In this document: piece by piece, positions 17,325 through 25,850 of the stretch | How positions within the stretch are numbered: position 1 is the first letter of the stretch | How the letters are laid out: the number at the start of each line of letters is the position of its first letter | Assembly: GCF_021728295.1 (NCBI RefSeq) | Contig: NZ_JAKJXE010000005.1 | Span: 124,001 to 188,000, forward strand | DNA from: Pseudomonas petrae | Lineage (GTDB): Bacteria; Pseudomonadota; Gammaproteobacteria; Pseudomonadales; Pseudomonadaceae | Direction of reading: 5' to 3' | Length of the DNA: 64,000 bases | Program-made: the position numbers and the translations under genes | Notes under the pieces: model-generated | What the model was told of the DNA's origin: nothing | Databases searched by the model: none | The model's input: only the letters and a program-made list of their open reading frames with translations

Positions 17325-18210
17325 AGGACCGGCTTCAGCCGGGAAGAGGACGGTGTGTGCCACGAGCGCTCAGTGTCCGCCGCTGATCGGTGTAGGAGCG
17401 CGCTTGCCCGTGAAGAGGCCGGCCCATCCAACGCATACGGGTACGTCGTGCATACGATTTCGCGGGCAAGCGCGCTCCTACATTCCGATCTGCGGCAGGT
17501 CATTTGCTCTGCGGCGTGACACCCGACGCATTCCTGGCTAAAGCCAGTCCTACAGAATGATCGCAGTGTGTCAGTAGGACCGGCTTCAGCTGGGAAGAGG
17601 CCAGCGTGTGCAACCAGAGCTCATTGTCCGCCGCTGATCGGTGTAGGAGCGCGCTTGCCCGCGAAGAGGCCGGCCCATCCAACGCATACGGGTACTCCGT
17701 GCATACGATTTCGCGGGCAAGCGCGCTCCTACATTCCGATCTGCGGCAGGTCAATTGCTCTGCGGCGTGACGCCCGACGCATTCCCGGCTAAAGCCAGTC
17801 CTACAGAATGATCGCAGTGCGTCAGTAGGACCGGCTTCAGCCGGGAAGACGCCAGCGTGTGCAACCAGAGCTCATTGTCCGCTGCTGATCGGTGTAGGAG
17901 CGCGCTTGCCCGCGAAGAGGCCGGCCCATCCAACGCATACGGGTACGTCGTGCATACGATTTCGCGGGCAAGCGCGCTCCTACATTCCGATCTGCGGCAG
18001 GTCAATTGCTCTGCGGCGTGACGCCCGACGCATTCCCGGCTAAAGCCAGTCCTACAGAATGATCGCAGTGCGTCAGTAGGACCGGCTTCAGCCGGGAGGA
18101 GGCCAGTTCGAACAACCTCGATTCTGCGGCGTGACACCCGACGCCTTCCCGGCTAAAGCCAGTCCTACGAAAACCACGCGGGGTGTCACTGGACCGGCTT
18201 TAGCCGTGAA
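17325..18210. repeat. Compound 251-bp tandem array of two REP families
   Basis: About 0.9 kb built from two palindrome types. Type A is GTAGGAGCGCGCTTGCCCG with its inverted partner about 75 bases later. Type B is CCGGCTAAAGCCAGTCCTAC with its inverted partner AGGACCGGCTTCAGCCGGGA. A-B units repeat with TGTAGGAGCG starting at 17391, 17642 and 17893, an exact 251-bp period, followed by partial type-B copies to about 18210. The copies differ at only a few bases, so the array expanded recently as whole units. No ORF in it looks coding. It separates the two-component system from kgtP. Confidence 0.92.
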
Positions 18211-18226
18211 AGGAATTCTGGCAATG

Positions 18227-18272
18227 AGCGGATTTTCGCTCAGGGATTTCAGACAACAAGCGGATTCCCGCT
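18227..18272 (+). promoter_or_regulatory. Two inverted repeats, candidate activator (UAS) sites
   Basis: AGCGGATTTTCGCT at 18227-18240 and AGCGGATTCCCGCT at 18259-18272 share 12 of 14 bases. Both are interrupted palindromes (AGCG...CGCT), and their starts are 32 bp apart, close to three helical turns. They sit 45-90 bp upstream of the sigma-54 element, where enhancer-binding proteins usually bind. The binder is inferred to be the adjacent response regulator. Confidence 0.6.
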
Positions 18273-18316
18273 CACCCGCCCCACGCCAACCCTGCTATTT
18301 CGGGGCTTTCAGCCCT

Positions 18317-18332
18317 TGGCACAGCTCCTGCT
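18317..18332 (+). promoter_or_regulatory. Sigma-54 (-24/-12) promoter of kgtP
   Basis: TGGCACAGCTCCTGCT matches the consensus TGGCACRNNNNTTGCW at every fixed base except one (C instead of the first T of the -12 block). The spacing from GG to GC is exact. The expected start is near 18343, about 50 bases before the kgtP ATG. Confidence 0.75.
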
Positions 18333-18394
18333 ATTACTGTCGTCAGAACGCCTCGATGCGTTCCTTCTAACAACAATGACTTGCAGGAAATCCA

Positions 18395-19717
18395 ATGGCC
18401 ATTCCCAATTCTGTCTCCCACGGAACGGCTGCCACGCCAGCCGCCGAGAAAACCACCGGAAGTCGCCTGAAATCCATTTTCAGCGGTTCGGTCGGCAACA
18501 TGGTCGAGTGGTACGACTGGTACGTCTACGCCGCCTTCTCCCTCTACTTCGCCAAAGTCTTCTTCCCCAAGGGCGACACCACTGCCCAATTGCTCAACAC
18601 CGCCGCGATCTTTGCTGTGGGCTTCTTGATGCGCCCCATCGGCGGCTGGCTCATGGGCCTCTACGCAGACCGCAAAGGTCGCAAGGCCGCGCTGATGGCG
18701 TCGGTGCTGCTGATGTGTTTCGGTTCGCTGATCATCGCCCTTACCCCCGGTTATGAAACCATTGGCGTCGGCGCGCCGATCATGCTGGTGTTCGCCCGCC
18801 TGCTGCAGGGCCTGTCGGTGGGTGGCGAGTACGGCACCTCGGCGACCTATCTCAGCGAGATGGCGACCAAGGAGCGCCGGGGTTTCTTTTCAAGCTTCCA
18901 GTACGTGACGCTGATCTCTGGCCAGCTCATCGCGCTGGCGGTGCTGATTGTCCTGCAGCAAACGCTGACCACTGAACAGCTGCAAACGTGGGGCTGGCGC
19001 ATTCCGTTTGCCATTGGTGCGTTGTGTGCGGTGGTGGCCCTGTTCCTGCGTCGCGGGATGGAAGAAACCGAGTCGTTCACCCGCAAGAAGGACAAACCCA
19101 AAGAAAGCCTGATGCGCACACTGATGCGCCATCCGAAGGAGCTGATGACCGTCGTCGGCCTGACCATGGGTGGCACGCTGGCCTTCTATACCTACACCAC
19201 TTACATGCAGAAGTACCTGGTGAACACGGTGGGCATGAGCATCACCGATTCGACGACAATTTCTGCCGCCACGCTGTTCCTGTTCATGCTGTTGCAACCG
19301 GTGATCGGCGCGCTGTCTGACAAGATTGGCCGCCGCCCGATCCTGATCGCCTTCGGTGTGCTGGGCACCTTGTGTACCGTGCCGATCCTCACCACCTTGC
19401 ACACCATCCAAAGCTGGTGGGGCGCTTTCTTCCTGATCATGGCAGCGCTGATCATTGTCAGCGGCTACACATCGATCAACGCCGTTGTGAAAGCCGAGCT
19501 GTTCCCGACCGAGATCCGCGCGCTAGGCGTCGGTCTGCCGTATGCACTGACGGTGTCAATCTTTGGCGGCACGGCCGAATACATCGCGCTGTGGTTCAAG
19601 AGCGTTGGCATGGAGACGGGTTACTACTGGTACGTCACCGCCTGCATCGCGGTGTCGCTGCTGGTGTATGTGTTCATGAAAGACACCCGCAAGCACTCGC
19701 GGATCGAGACCGACTGA
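18395..19717 (+). CDS. kgtP: Alpha-ketoglutarate permease, MFS metabolite:H+ symporter
   Basis: Inner-membrane proton symporter of the MHS subfamily, 440 residues with twelve expected TM helices. Hallmarks: GNMVEWYDWYVYA near TM1, RPIGGWLMGLYADRKGRKAA (loop 2-3 signature), [20 protein letters not shown], and the repeat signature SDKIGRRP in the second half. These fit KgtP-type dicarboxylate carriers; a shikimate- or proline/betaine-type substrate is less likely. AGGAAA stands 5 bases before ATG 18395. Expression is probably sigma-54 dependent under the upstream two-component system. A similar but distinct carrier, PcaT, is at 37.5-38.8 kb. Confidence 0.85.
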   Translation: MAIPNSVSHGTAATPAAEKTTGSRLKSIFSGSVGNMVEWYDWYVYAAFSLYFAKVFFPKGDTTAQLLNTAAIFAVGFLMRPIGGWLMGLYADRKGRKAALMASVLLMCFGSLIIALTPGYETIGVGAPIMLVFARLLQGLSVGGEYGTSATYLSEMATKERRGFFSSFQYVTLISGQLIALAVLIVLQQTLTTEQLQTWGWRIPFAIGALCAVVALFLRRGMEETESFTRKKDKPKESLMRTLMRHPKELMTVVGLTMGGTLAFYTYTTYMQKYLVNTVGMSITDSTTISAATLFLFMLLQPVIGALSDKIGRRPILIAFGVLGTLCTVPILTTLHTIQSWWGAFFLIMAALIIVSGYTSINAVVKAELFPTEIRALGVGLPYALTVSIFGGTAEYIALWFKSVGMETGYYWYVTACIAVSLLVYVFMKDTRKHSRIETD

Positions 19718-19769
19718 CCTGAAACGGGGCTGGCAAGCAGCTTCGACCAGCGCTCCAAGGCAGAGAATC

Positions 19770-19803
19770 AAGGGCAGCTCACGCACATGAGCTGCCCTTT
19801 TTC
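19770..19803 (+). terminator. Terminator after kgtP
   Basis: AAGGGCAGCTCA and TGAGCTGCCC pair around a short loop (ACGCACA-like), followed by TTTTTC. It lies 52 bases past the kgtP stop. Confidence 0.85.
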
Positions 19804-19965
19804 ATTCGCAAGCGCCGCTAAGTGCATGAATACCGATCGCTTTTCTCAGTATCAATTTCAACGATGATCGCTACTAATGCGATTGACTTCTTAATAATTC
19901 TGAGGCGAGTAAAGTTCACTCCATACCGAGTTACCCATAAATTAAATCGATCTGGAGCAACTAAC

Positions 19966-20430
19966 ATGAAAACTAACAAACTGATCTTCGGCCTCGCTTT
20001 CTCCATTCTTGCAAGCAGCGCCTTTGCACTTCCCGCTGTTGATGCCCACCACGCAGTTAATGCTGCGGTCGTTGCAGAAAATGGCTCGTCCCACACTAAC
20101 ATCGGTCGTGTCGCTGCTGACGGTTCTGATCACGTGGGTGCCAACCGCCTTGCTGCTGATGGTGCCGACCGTGTAGGTGCCAACCGTCAGGCCGCTGATG
20201 GCTCGGACCACGTAGGCGCAAACCGCCTTGCTGCTGATGGTGCTGACCGCGTCGGTGCTAACCGCCAAGCCGCTGATGGCTCGGACCACGTAGGTGCCAA
20301 CCGCCTTGCTGCTGACGGCGCTGACCGTGTTGGTGCCAATCGCCAAGCGGCTGACGGCTCGGACCACGTAGGCGCAAATCGTCTTGCTGCTGATGGCTCG
20401 GACCATGTTGGTGCAAATCACCTGAGCTGA
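19966..20430 (+). CDS. Secreted 13-residue-repeat protein (8 units)
   Basis: A 154-residue exported protein. The signal peptide is residues 1-22 (KTNKLIFGLAFSILASSAFA, cleavage before LPAVD). A short linker (VAENGSSHTN) leads into eight tandem 13-residue units of AADG(S/A)D(H/R)VGAN(R/H)(L/Q) filling residues 50-153, in which SDH..L and ADR..Q units alternate to give a 26-residue super-repeat. There is no Cys or Trp and no hydrophobic core; it may be an extended, solenoid or disordered array. ATG 19966 follows CTGGAGCAACTAAC; the upstream in-frame extension lacks signal features. A paralogue follows at 20838. Function unknown; such repeats appear in pseudomonad proteins sometimes loosely labelled phage infection proteins. 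Confidence 0.75.
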   Translation: MKTNKLIFGLAFSILASSAFALPAVDAHHAVNAAVVAENGSSHTNIGRVAADGSDHVGANRLAADGADRVGANRQAADGSDHVGANRLAADGADRVGANRQAADGSDHVGANRLAADGADRVGANRQAADGSDHVGANRLAADGSDHVGANHLS

Positions 20431-20450
20431 TACACCCATGACGTTCTCTC

Positions 20451-20479
20451 AGCCCGGCTTTATGCCGGGCTTAATTTTT
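20451..20479 (+). terminator. Terminator after the 8-unit repeat protein
   Basis: AGCCCGGCTTTATGCCGGGCT hairpin followed by TAATTTTT, 20 bases after the stop. It separates the two paralogous repeat-protein genes into independent units. Confidence 0.85.
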
Positions 20480-20837
20480 CTGCGTTACAAAACCTGAAAC
20501 CCTTGGTTTGACTGAGCTCACGGCGGATATCCGTCAGGACCGACTCATGTACCCATCCCGATCCGGTTAACCATGATGCCCCACACCCCCTTCTTTCGCG
20601 CAGCCCGCTAGCAAAGAACAAAACCCGAGTCAACAGGCAAATTCGCCTTCGCTGGTGAAAATTGCCCCAATCCAGCGCAAATCTCTCCGCAGCGCTTTAA
20701 AACCGGGCATTCCAGCCGACTATCATTTTTAGCGATGGTCGATAGCAACAGCGTTAACTTCAGCTTAATCTGCACGCGCGTAATATTGGCTCCATTCCCA
20801 AGTTGAAAAAATTATTGAACTTACTGGAGCAACACTC
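20480..20837. other. Intergenic region before the second repeat-protein gene
   Basis: No convincing ORF. The last 140 bases are AT-richer and should hold the promoter of the following gene; the Shine-Dalgarno context ACTGGAGCAACACTC mirrors that of the first paralogue. No clear -35/-10 pair can be named. Confidence 0.4.
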
Positions 20838-21161
20838 ATGAAAACTTCGAATATTATTTTTGGCCTTAGTCTGTCCATCCTGGCATCGAGCGCATTCGCT
20901 CTGCCTGTTTCCGAACAGCACTCTGCATTTAAAGGCACTGTTGTAGCAGAAGGCGGTTCTTCTCACACCAACGCGTCACACACCGGTTCTTATCGTCAGG
21001 CTTCCGACGGCTCTGACCACGTCGGCGCCAATCGTCTCGCCGCCGACGGCGCTGACCGCGTAGGTAATAACCGCCAGGCTGCTGACGGCGCTGACCACAT
21101 CGGTGCAAACCGCCTGGCCGCTGACGGCGCTGATCGCGTCGGTGCCAACCGCGCCAGCTAA
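20838..21161 (+). CDS. Secreted 13-residue-repeat protein (4 units)
   Basis: Paralogue of the gene at 19966, with 107 residues. The signal peptide is nearly identical (LSILASSAFA, cleavage before LPVSE), and the linker VVAEGGSSHTN matches the first copy. Four units of the 13-residue repeat occupy about residues 55-106 (first unit starts ASDG; one has VGNNR and one HIGANR). The N-terminal 50 residues are as conserved as the repeats, so the pair arose by gene duplication with later gain or loss of repeat units. It has its own ribosome-binding site and terminator. Function unknown. Confidence 0.75.
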   Translation: MKTSNIIFGLSLSILASSAFALPVSEQHSAFKGTVVAEGGSSHTNASHTGSYRQASDGSDHVGANRLAADGADRVGNNRQAADGADHIGANRLAADGADRVGANRAS

Positions 21162-21230
21162 GCGTTTCCCGCGTCATACCGACCGATTCATGTTTACCGC
21201 TTCATGTTCCACCTCCTGAACTCCCTTTGT

Positions 21231-21257
21231 AGCCCGACACTTGTCGGGCTTTTTTTT
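21231..21257 (+). terminator. Terminator after the 4-unit repeat protein
   Basis: AGCCCGACACTTGTCGGGCT hairpin followed by an uninterrupted T run. Confidence 0.85.
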
Positions 21258-21376
21258 GCCCAGGGTTCGGAGGTCGCTGGAATCCTCATCCAATGCCTTG
21301 CACTATGTCGGCCTGCATCCCGTGCACACGCACACCGTGGCCGCCACGCCGGCACACCCCCATTCAGGAACACACC

Positions 21377-22000
21377 ATGTCAGACGATATTCATTTCTAC
21401 GAACCGTCCAAGGGTCATGGATTGCCCCACGACCCGTTCAACGCCATCGTGGGACCACGCCCGATCGGCTGGATCTCGTCCCAAGACGCAGAGGGCAAGC
21501 TGAACCTGGCGCCCTACAGCTTCTTCAACGCGTTCAACTATGTGCCGCCAATCATCGGATTCTGCAGCATCGGTCGCAAAGACAGCCTGAACAACATTGA
21601 ACAGACCGGCGAGTTCGTGTGGAACCTCGCCACGCGCAGCCTGGCCGAGCAGATGAACATGAGTTGCGCGGCAGTGCCGGCGGACGTGAGCGAGTTCGAG
21701 CTGGCCGGCCTGACGGCAGAACCGTCGCGCATCGTTTCCGTGCCGAGGGTCAAGGAGACGCCGGTTTCGTTTGAATGCAAAGTGACGCAGATCATCCAGC
21801 TGCAACGCGCCGACAAGGAAGTCGTGCCGAGCTGGCTGATTCTGGGGGAAGTGGTGGCGGTGCATATCGCCAAGCGGCTGCTGAAGGAAGGTGTGTATGA
21901 CACCGCAGCCGGCGAACCCATCCTGCGCGGCGGTGGCCCGGCTGACTATTTTCAGCTGAGCGCAGAGTCGCTGTTCAAGATGTACCGGCCAAAAGTCTGA
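21377..22000 (+). CDS. Flavin reductase-like FMN-binding protein
   Basis: A 207-residue cytoplasmic protein of the flavin reductase-like domain (split-barrel FMN-binding) family. Features: IVGPRPIGWISSQD at about 18-31 (FMN phosphate site), APYSFFNAFNYVPPIIGF at about 40-57, and ETGEFV-type strand EQTGEFVWNLATRSL. It probably supplies or uses reduced FMN, or acts on small molecules; the partner is unknown. ATG 21377 is preferred because AGGAACACACC precedes it and the domain begins 10 residues later; an in-frame ATG at 21293 would add an unstructured Pro/His-rich stretch. Confidence 0.82.
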   Translation: MSDDIHFYEPSKGHGLPHDPFNAIVGPRPIGWISSQDAEGKLNLAPYSFFNAFNYVPPIIGFCSIGRKDSLNNIEQTGEFVWNLATRSLAEQMNMSCAAVPADVSEFELAGLTAEPSRIVSVPRVKETPVSFECKVTQIIQLQRADKEVVPSWLILGEVVAVHIAKRLLKEGVYDTAAGEPILRGGGPADYFQLSAESLFKMYRPKV

Positions 22001-22240
22001 TCAATCCTGGGCGAATACCAGTTCGCCCTCTTGCGTGATGTCAGCGAGCCGCTCCAGCTCTTTTACGGCGGCGTCGTCAGCGGCGAGCGCGGTAGCGAAT
22101 TTCTGCTCGGCGAGCACCCGGTGAAAGGTCGGCGCACCGCCCATGACCCGTGCCTTGACGGCGATCGCGGCGCTGTAGCCGTCGTCACCGGGGACGGCAG
22201 CCGAAACGGCTTCGTGATGCTGGAATTCTTTGCGTGCCAT
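22001..22240 (-). CDS. Conserved-looking small protein, unknown
   Basis: 79 residues, acidic and alanine-rich, with no signal or membrane segment. A possible helix is FATALAADDAAVKELERLADIT. Its stop directly abuts that of the flavin reductase-like gene on the other strand. No Shine-Dalgarno stands out. Function unknown. Confidence 0.5.
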   Translation of the reverse strand: MARKEFQHHEAVSAAVPGDDGYSAAIAVKARVMGGAPTFHRVLAEQKFATALAADDAAVKELERLADITQEGELVFAQD

Positions 22241-22358
22241 GGTCCGACGCCCTGCCTGGAAAAATGAAGGCAGGATTTTAAACGCAGGCGTTCGAACACT
22301 TGAAAGGTTTTCTTCGCAGGCCTTATCGGCTGCCGCCGAACAAAAGCACCGAACCCTG

Positions 22359-22712
22359 TTACCCCGCCAGGCGAGCCTCCACAGCGACAGGAGCCGTCGG
22401 TGCCTGAGCCATCGTCACCGTGGCGAAGGTCTGGAAGTCCAGGCTCGCCACCAGCAACTCGGTCACCAGTTCGGAAAACAGGTTGAGCTCAGGCGCGGCG
22501 AACCAGTCGTTCATTGCGGAGGGATCGGCCCAAGTGCCGGTGATGACCCAGAGATCTTCGTCGGTCAGGGACTTCTGCAGGGCGAAGTGCAGACAACCCG
22601 GCGCGCCGGCCGACGGGCTGATCAGGCTGCTCAAGCGGGCACCCAGTTGCGCACTGTGTCCGGGGCGGGCGCGGACGGAGACCCAATGGCTCACGACTGA
22701 AGTATTTAGCAT
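22359..22712 (-). CDS. Antibiotic biosynthesis monooxygenase (ABM) domain protein
   Basis: 117-residue ferredoxin-like-fold protein. HWVSVRARPGHSAQL opens the ABM pattern and GCLHFALQKSLTDEDLWVITGTWADPSAMNDWFAAPEL is its central part (W-x-D-x-x-A-x-x-x-x followed by a F-S-E-L helix). Members are small cofactor-free oxygenases or dimeric stress proteins; the substrate is not readable. AAGGAG lies just upstream of ATG 22712. It is divergent from the AraC-type regulator at 23081 across a 368-base gap, so regulation by that protein is possible. Confidence 0.75.
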   Translation of the reverse strand: MLNTSVVSHWVSVRARPGHSAQLGARLSSLISPSAGAPGCLHFALQKSLTDEDLWVITGTWADPSAMNDWFAAPELNLFSELVTELLVASLDFQTFATVTMAQAPTAPVAVEARLAG

Positions 22713-23080
22713 GCTCTGCGCTCCTTCTCTTTACGTGCTTGTCTTTTGCGTGCATGCCGCGCTCCGGGTTCGGATATCCGTGAAACAGGCTGCGGCGGGA
22801 AGTGAAGGTTAGGGGCAGGCGCGCACCTTGCGGTAGCCAATTACTGCCCCGTTATTGCCTGATTCTGCGTTGACAGGTTCATAGTGACGGCCGGCCTCGC
22901 CGCTACGCCCCGTGATGCCCATGGACTTTCGAGCAACGATCCCAAGCGAACAGGGCCCGTTCATGGCAACGCAACACATCGGCAACAGAATCAGGCAAGC
23001 ATCCGGCAGGATTCGCCTAACGCTTGCGCTTGCCCAAAAATAAGCTGTGCTGCATCAACACCCCTTCAGAGGAATTTCTC
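22713..23080. other. Divergent intergenic region between ABM gene and araC-type gene
   Basis: No ORF looks coding. A TTGACA occurs at 22872-22877 on the plus strand, but no good -10 box at the right distance is visible. It presumably contains both promoters and the regulator's site. Confidence 0.4.
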
Positions 23081-24034
23081 ATGTCGCTATCCGCTCTTGC
23101 GCCGTCCGCCCCGGATGCTCGACCTGTTGCCGAGCTGAGCGCGCAGATGACGCAACAGCGCGCCGAGCTGGCAGAACTGATCCGCCGGCATGCCCCCGTC
23201 GATGGCAGTTTCCAGACGGTGATCAAGCCGTTGTTCATGGTTCGCCACGATCGTCCGTCGCAATCGGTGCCGGGGCTGGTGCAACCGGCGCTGTGCATCA
23301 TGGCTCAGGGCCGCAAGGACGTGACGCTGGGCGGCGAGCTGTACACCTACGACCCGCTCAATTACCTGGTGCTGTCGGTGGCCCTGCCCATCAGCGGCAA
23401 GGTGATTTACGCGACCCCGGAAGAGCCGCACCTGGCCTTGCGCCTGGAAATCGATCCGGTGGAAATCAACGCATTGATCGCCGAAGCCGGTCCGATGAGC
23501 GTGCCGACGCGTCACAGCGGGCGCGGCATGTACGTCGAGCGGATCGACTCACAGCTGCTCGACGCCGTCATCCGCCTGATCCGCCTGCTGGACACGCCGA
23601 AAGACATTCCCATGCTCGCGCCGCTGATCAACCGGGAAATCCTTTATCGACTCCTGCGTGGGAGCGAAGGGCATCGGCTGTATGAAATCGCCATCTCCAA
23701 TTGCCAGACCCATCGCGTCACCCAGGCGATCAAGTGGCTTAACGACCATTTCCAGGAGCCGCTGCGCATTGAAGATCTCGCCAAGGAGGTGAACCTGAGC
23801 GTCTCGACGCTGCACCACCGTTTCAAATCCGTCACGGCCATGAGCCCGCTGCAATACCAGAAGCAACTGCGCTTGCAGGAAGCCCGGCGGTTGATGCTGG
23901 CGGACGGCCTGGAAGCGTCGGCCGCCGGTTACCGGGTCGGCTACGAAAGCGCTTCGCAATTCAGCCGCGAATACAGCCGCTTGTTCGGCGCGCCACCGTT
24001 GCGCGACCTGGCGCGGCTGCGTAGCACGGTTTGA
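23081..24034 (+). CDS. AraC-family transcriptional regulator (AraC_N type)
   Basis: 317 residues. The N-terminal AraC_N sensor domain spans about 30-190 (QPALCIMAQGRKDVTLGGELYTYDPLNYLVLSVALP is its typical core). Two helix-turn-helix motifs follow: LRIEDLAKEVNLSVSTLHHRFKSVT at about 240-264 and LEASAAGYRVGYESASQFSREYSRLFG at the end. Members of this subgroup often regulate an adjacent oxidoreductase or alkanal gene; here the divergent ABM gene is the nearest candidate. ATG 23081 follows CAGAGGAATTTCTC; an upstream in-frame start at 23024 lacks domain support. Confidence 0.87.
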   Translation: MSLSALAPSAPDARPVAELSAQMTQQRAELAELIRRHAPVDGSFQTVIKPLFMVRHDRPSQSVPGLVQPALCIMAQGRKDVTLGGELYTYDPLNYLVLSVALPISGKVIYATPEEPHLALRLEIDPVEINALIAEAGPMSVPTRHSGRGMYVERIDSQLLDAVIRLIRLLDTPKDIPMLAPLINREILYRLLRGSEGHRLYEIAISNCQTHRVTQAIKWLNDHFQEPLRIEDLAKEVNLSVSTLHHRFKSVTAMSPLQYQKQLRLQEARRLMLADGLEASAAGYRVGYESASQFSREYSRLFGAPPLRDLARLRSTV

Positions 24035-24088
24035 TAATGCGGTGACCGTGATGGCAAACCCTCCGTCACGGTCAGCCAGAACTGGACG

Positions 24089-25720
24089 TCAGACGCAGGC
24101 GCTCATCCAGCGATTCTGGTCGATCTCGATCAACGTCGGGCCGTCGCGCTGACTGGCTGAGTCAAGGGCTGCCCTCAGTTGCTCAACGCTGCCGACCGCC
24201 TGCGCGGCGCATCCGAGTGCTTTGGCCACACCAATGAAATCAGGCGTGTAAATGTCAACGCCGATTGGCTCAATGGCGCGGTTGACCATGTACTTCTTGA
24301 TCTCTTCGTAACCATGGTTATTCCACAGCAGCACGACGATGGGCGTTCGCGCTTCCACCGCACTCGCCAGCTCGGACAAGGTGAACTGCAGGCCGCCGTC
24401 GCCAATCAGGCACACCACTGGATTGGATTCTCCGGCGTCGCGACTGCCGAGCCATGCGCCCACGGCAGCAGGCAATGCATAGCCGAGGGTTCCGTAACCG
24501 GTTGATGAGTTGAACCAGCGGCGGGGCTTGTCGAGGTCCAGGGTCAGGTTGCCGGTGTAGACCGGCTGGGTGGAGTCGCCCACGATCACGGCCTCCGGCA
24601 GCACGTCGAGCACCGTCTGTAAAAACAGCGTCTGCGCACGGGTGGCGTCGTCCCACCCCGCCTCAAGACTCGTCTTCAGCGCCGCAACCCGCGCAGCGCC
24701 CCAGTTTTCGCTGCGCGGCGCCAGCACTTCGCCTGCCAATGCATCCACCAAGGCCTCGGCGGCGCATTGAGCGTCGGAGACCAGCGCAACCGTCGGCGCG
24801 AAGTTGCGCACGGTCTGATCGGGGTCGATGTCGATGCGCAGCAACGCGCCCGGAACCTTGAAGTGGCCCTGAAAGGTGATGTCGTAATCGGTCTCCGCCA
24901 GTTCAGTGCCGATGGCCAGCACCACGTCGGCGCTTTCAATGACCTCACGCGTGGCATCGAGGGACTGCGTCGAGCCTATCAGCAGCGGGTGAGCGCCCGG
25001 CAGCATGCCTTTGGCGTTGATGGTCAGCGCGACCGGCGCGCCGAGCCTTTCGGCCAGACGCGTCAACGCCGGGCCGGCGTCTATGGCGCCGCCTCCCGCG
25101 AGAATCAACGGCCGTTGCGCAGTGGCGAGCAGATTCGCCATTTGCCGGATCGCAGCAGGTGCCGGCCCCGCGCGCGTTACCGATACCGGTTGGCTGTGCA
25201 TCAGGGCGTCGGCATTTTCCACCAGCACATCCAGCGGGATCTCGATATGCACGGGGCGCGGTCGCGCCGCTTGAAACACCGCAAACGCCCGGGCCAGCAC
25301 CGAAGGCAACTCAGCCGCTGACATCAGCGTGTGGGAGAACGCCGCGACGCCCGCGACCAGCGCACTCTGCGACGGCAGCTCATGTAGCTTGCCGCGACCG
25401 CCGCCCAATTGGCTGCGCGACTGCACGCTGGAAATCACCAGCATCGGGATCGAGTCCGCGTAGGCCTGGCCCATCGCAGTGGTGATGTTGGTCATGCCAG
25501 GGCCGGTGATGATGAAGCACACGCCGGGCTTGCCTCGCGTGCGCGCATAACCGTCGGCCATAAACCCTGCGCCCTGTTCATGGCGCGGGGTGATGTGCTT
25601 GATCGACGACCCCGCAAGCCCTCGGTAAAGCTCGACCGTGTGCACGCCCGGAATCCCGAACACCCGCTCGACCCCGTAACCTTCCAGCAACCTGACCAGC
25701 ACTTCCCCGCACGTCGCCAT
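24089..25720 (-). CDS. aruI: 5-guanidino-2-oxopentanoate decarboxylase (AruI-type, ThDP-dependent)
   Basis: ThDP enzyme of the acetolactate-synthase superfamily, 543 residues. The Pyr domain has the catalytic Glu48 in TPRHEQGAGFMADGYAR and GPGMTN; the central domain carries LILAGGGA; the PP domain has the ThDP/Mg motif GDGGLQFTLSELASAVEARTP...WNN. The opening (CGEVLVRLLEGYGVERVFGIPG) and overall look match 5-guanidino-2-oxopentanoate decarboxylase of the arginine transaminase route (product 4-guanidinobutanal). No aruH transaminase or aruRS system adjoins; instead a divergent LysR regulator lies 130 bases away. A different 2-oxoacid substrate remains possible. Confidence 0.75.
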   Translation of the reverse strand: MATCGEVLVRLLEGYGVERVFGIPGVHTVELYRGLAGSSIKHITPRHEQGAGFMADGYARTRGKPGVCFIITGPGMTNITTAMGQAYADSIPMLVISSVQSRSQLGGGRGKLHELPSQSALVAGVAAFSHTLMSAAELPSVLARAFAVFQAARPRPVHIEIPLDVLVENADALMHSQPVSVTRAGPAPAAIRQMANLLATAQRPLILAGGGAIDAGPALTRLAERLGAPVALTINAKGMLPGAHPLLIGSTQSLDATREVIESADVVLAIGTELAETDYDITFQGHFKVPGALLRIDIDPDQTVRNFAPTVALVSDAQCAAEALVDALAGEVLAPRSENWGAARVAALKTSLEAGWDDATRAQTLFLQTVLDVLPEAVIVGDSTQPVYTGNLTLDLDKPRRWFNSSTGYGTLGYALPAAVGAWLGSRDAGESNPVVCLIGDGGLQFTLSELASAVEARTPIVVLLWNNHGYEEIKKYMVNRAIEPIGVDIYTPDFIGVAKALGCAAQAVGSVEQLRAALDSASQRDGPTLIEIDQNRWMSACV

Positions 25721-25850
25721 GTGTCCGCCCCTTTGTGACGTCTTGCCCGACGACCCTTACGCTCGGCCCGGCTTATAGATGGAGATTGAAACCGCGCGGC
25801 CGTATCGACCACAACGCAAAAAATGTCATGCTTAGCCATGTTCTCAGCGC

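Noticed and set aside
17391-18100. CRISPR-like regular repeats
   Set aside because: The period is 251 bp and each unit contains internal palindromes of REP type; there are no 25-40 bp direct repeats with unique spacers and no cas genes.
19942-20439. A minus-strand frame antisense to the repeat protein
   Set aside because: Repetitive only because the plus-strand gene is repetitive; no start site or signal peptide, whereas the plus frame has both.
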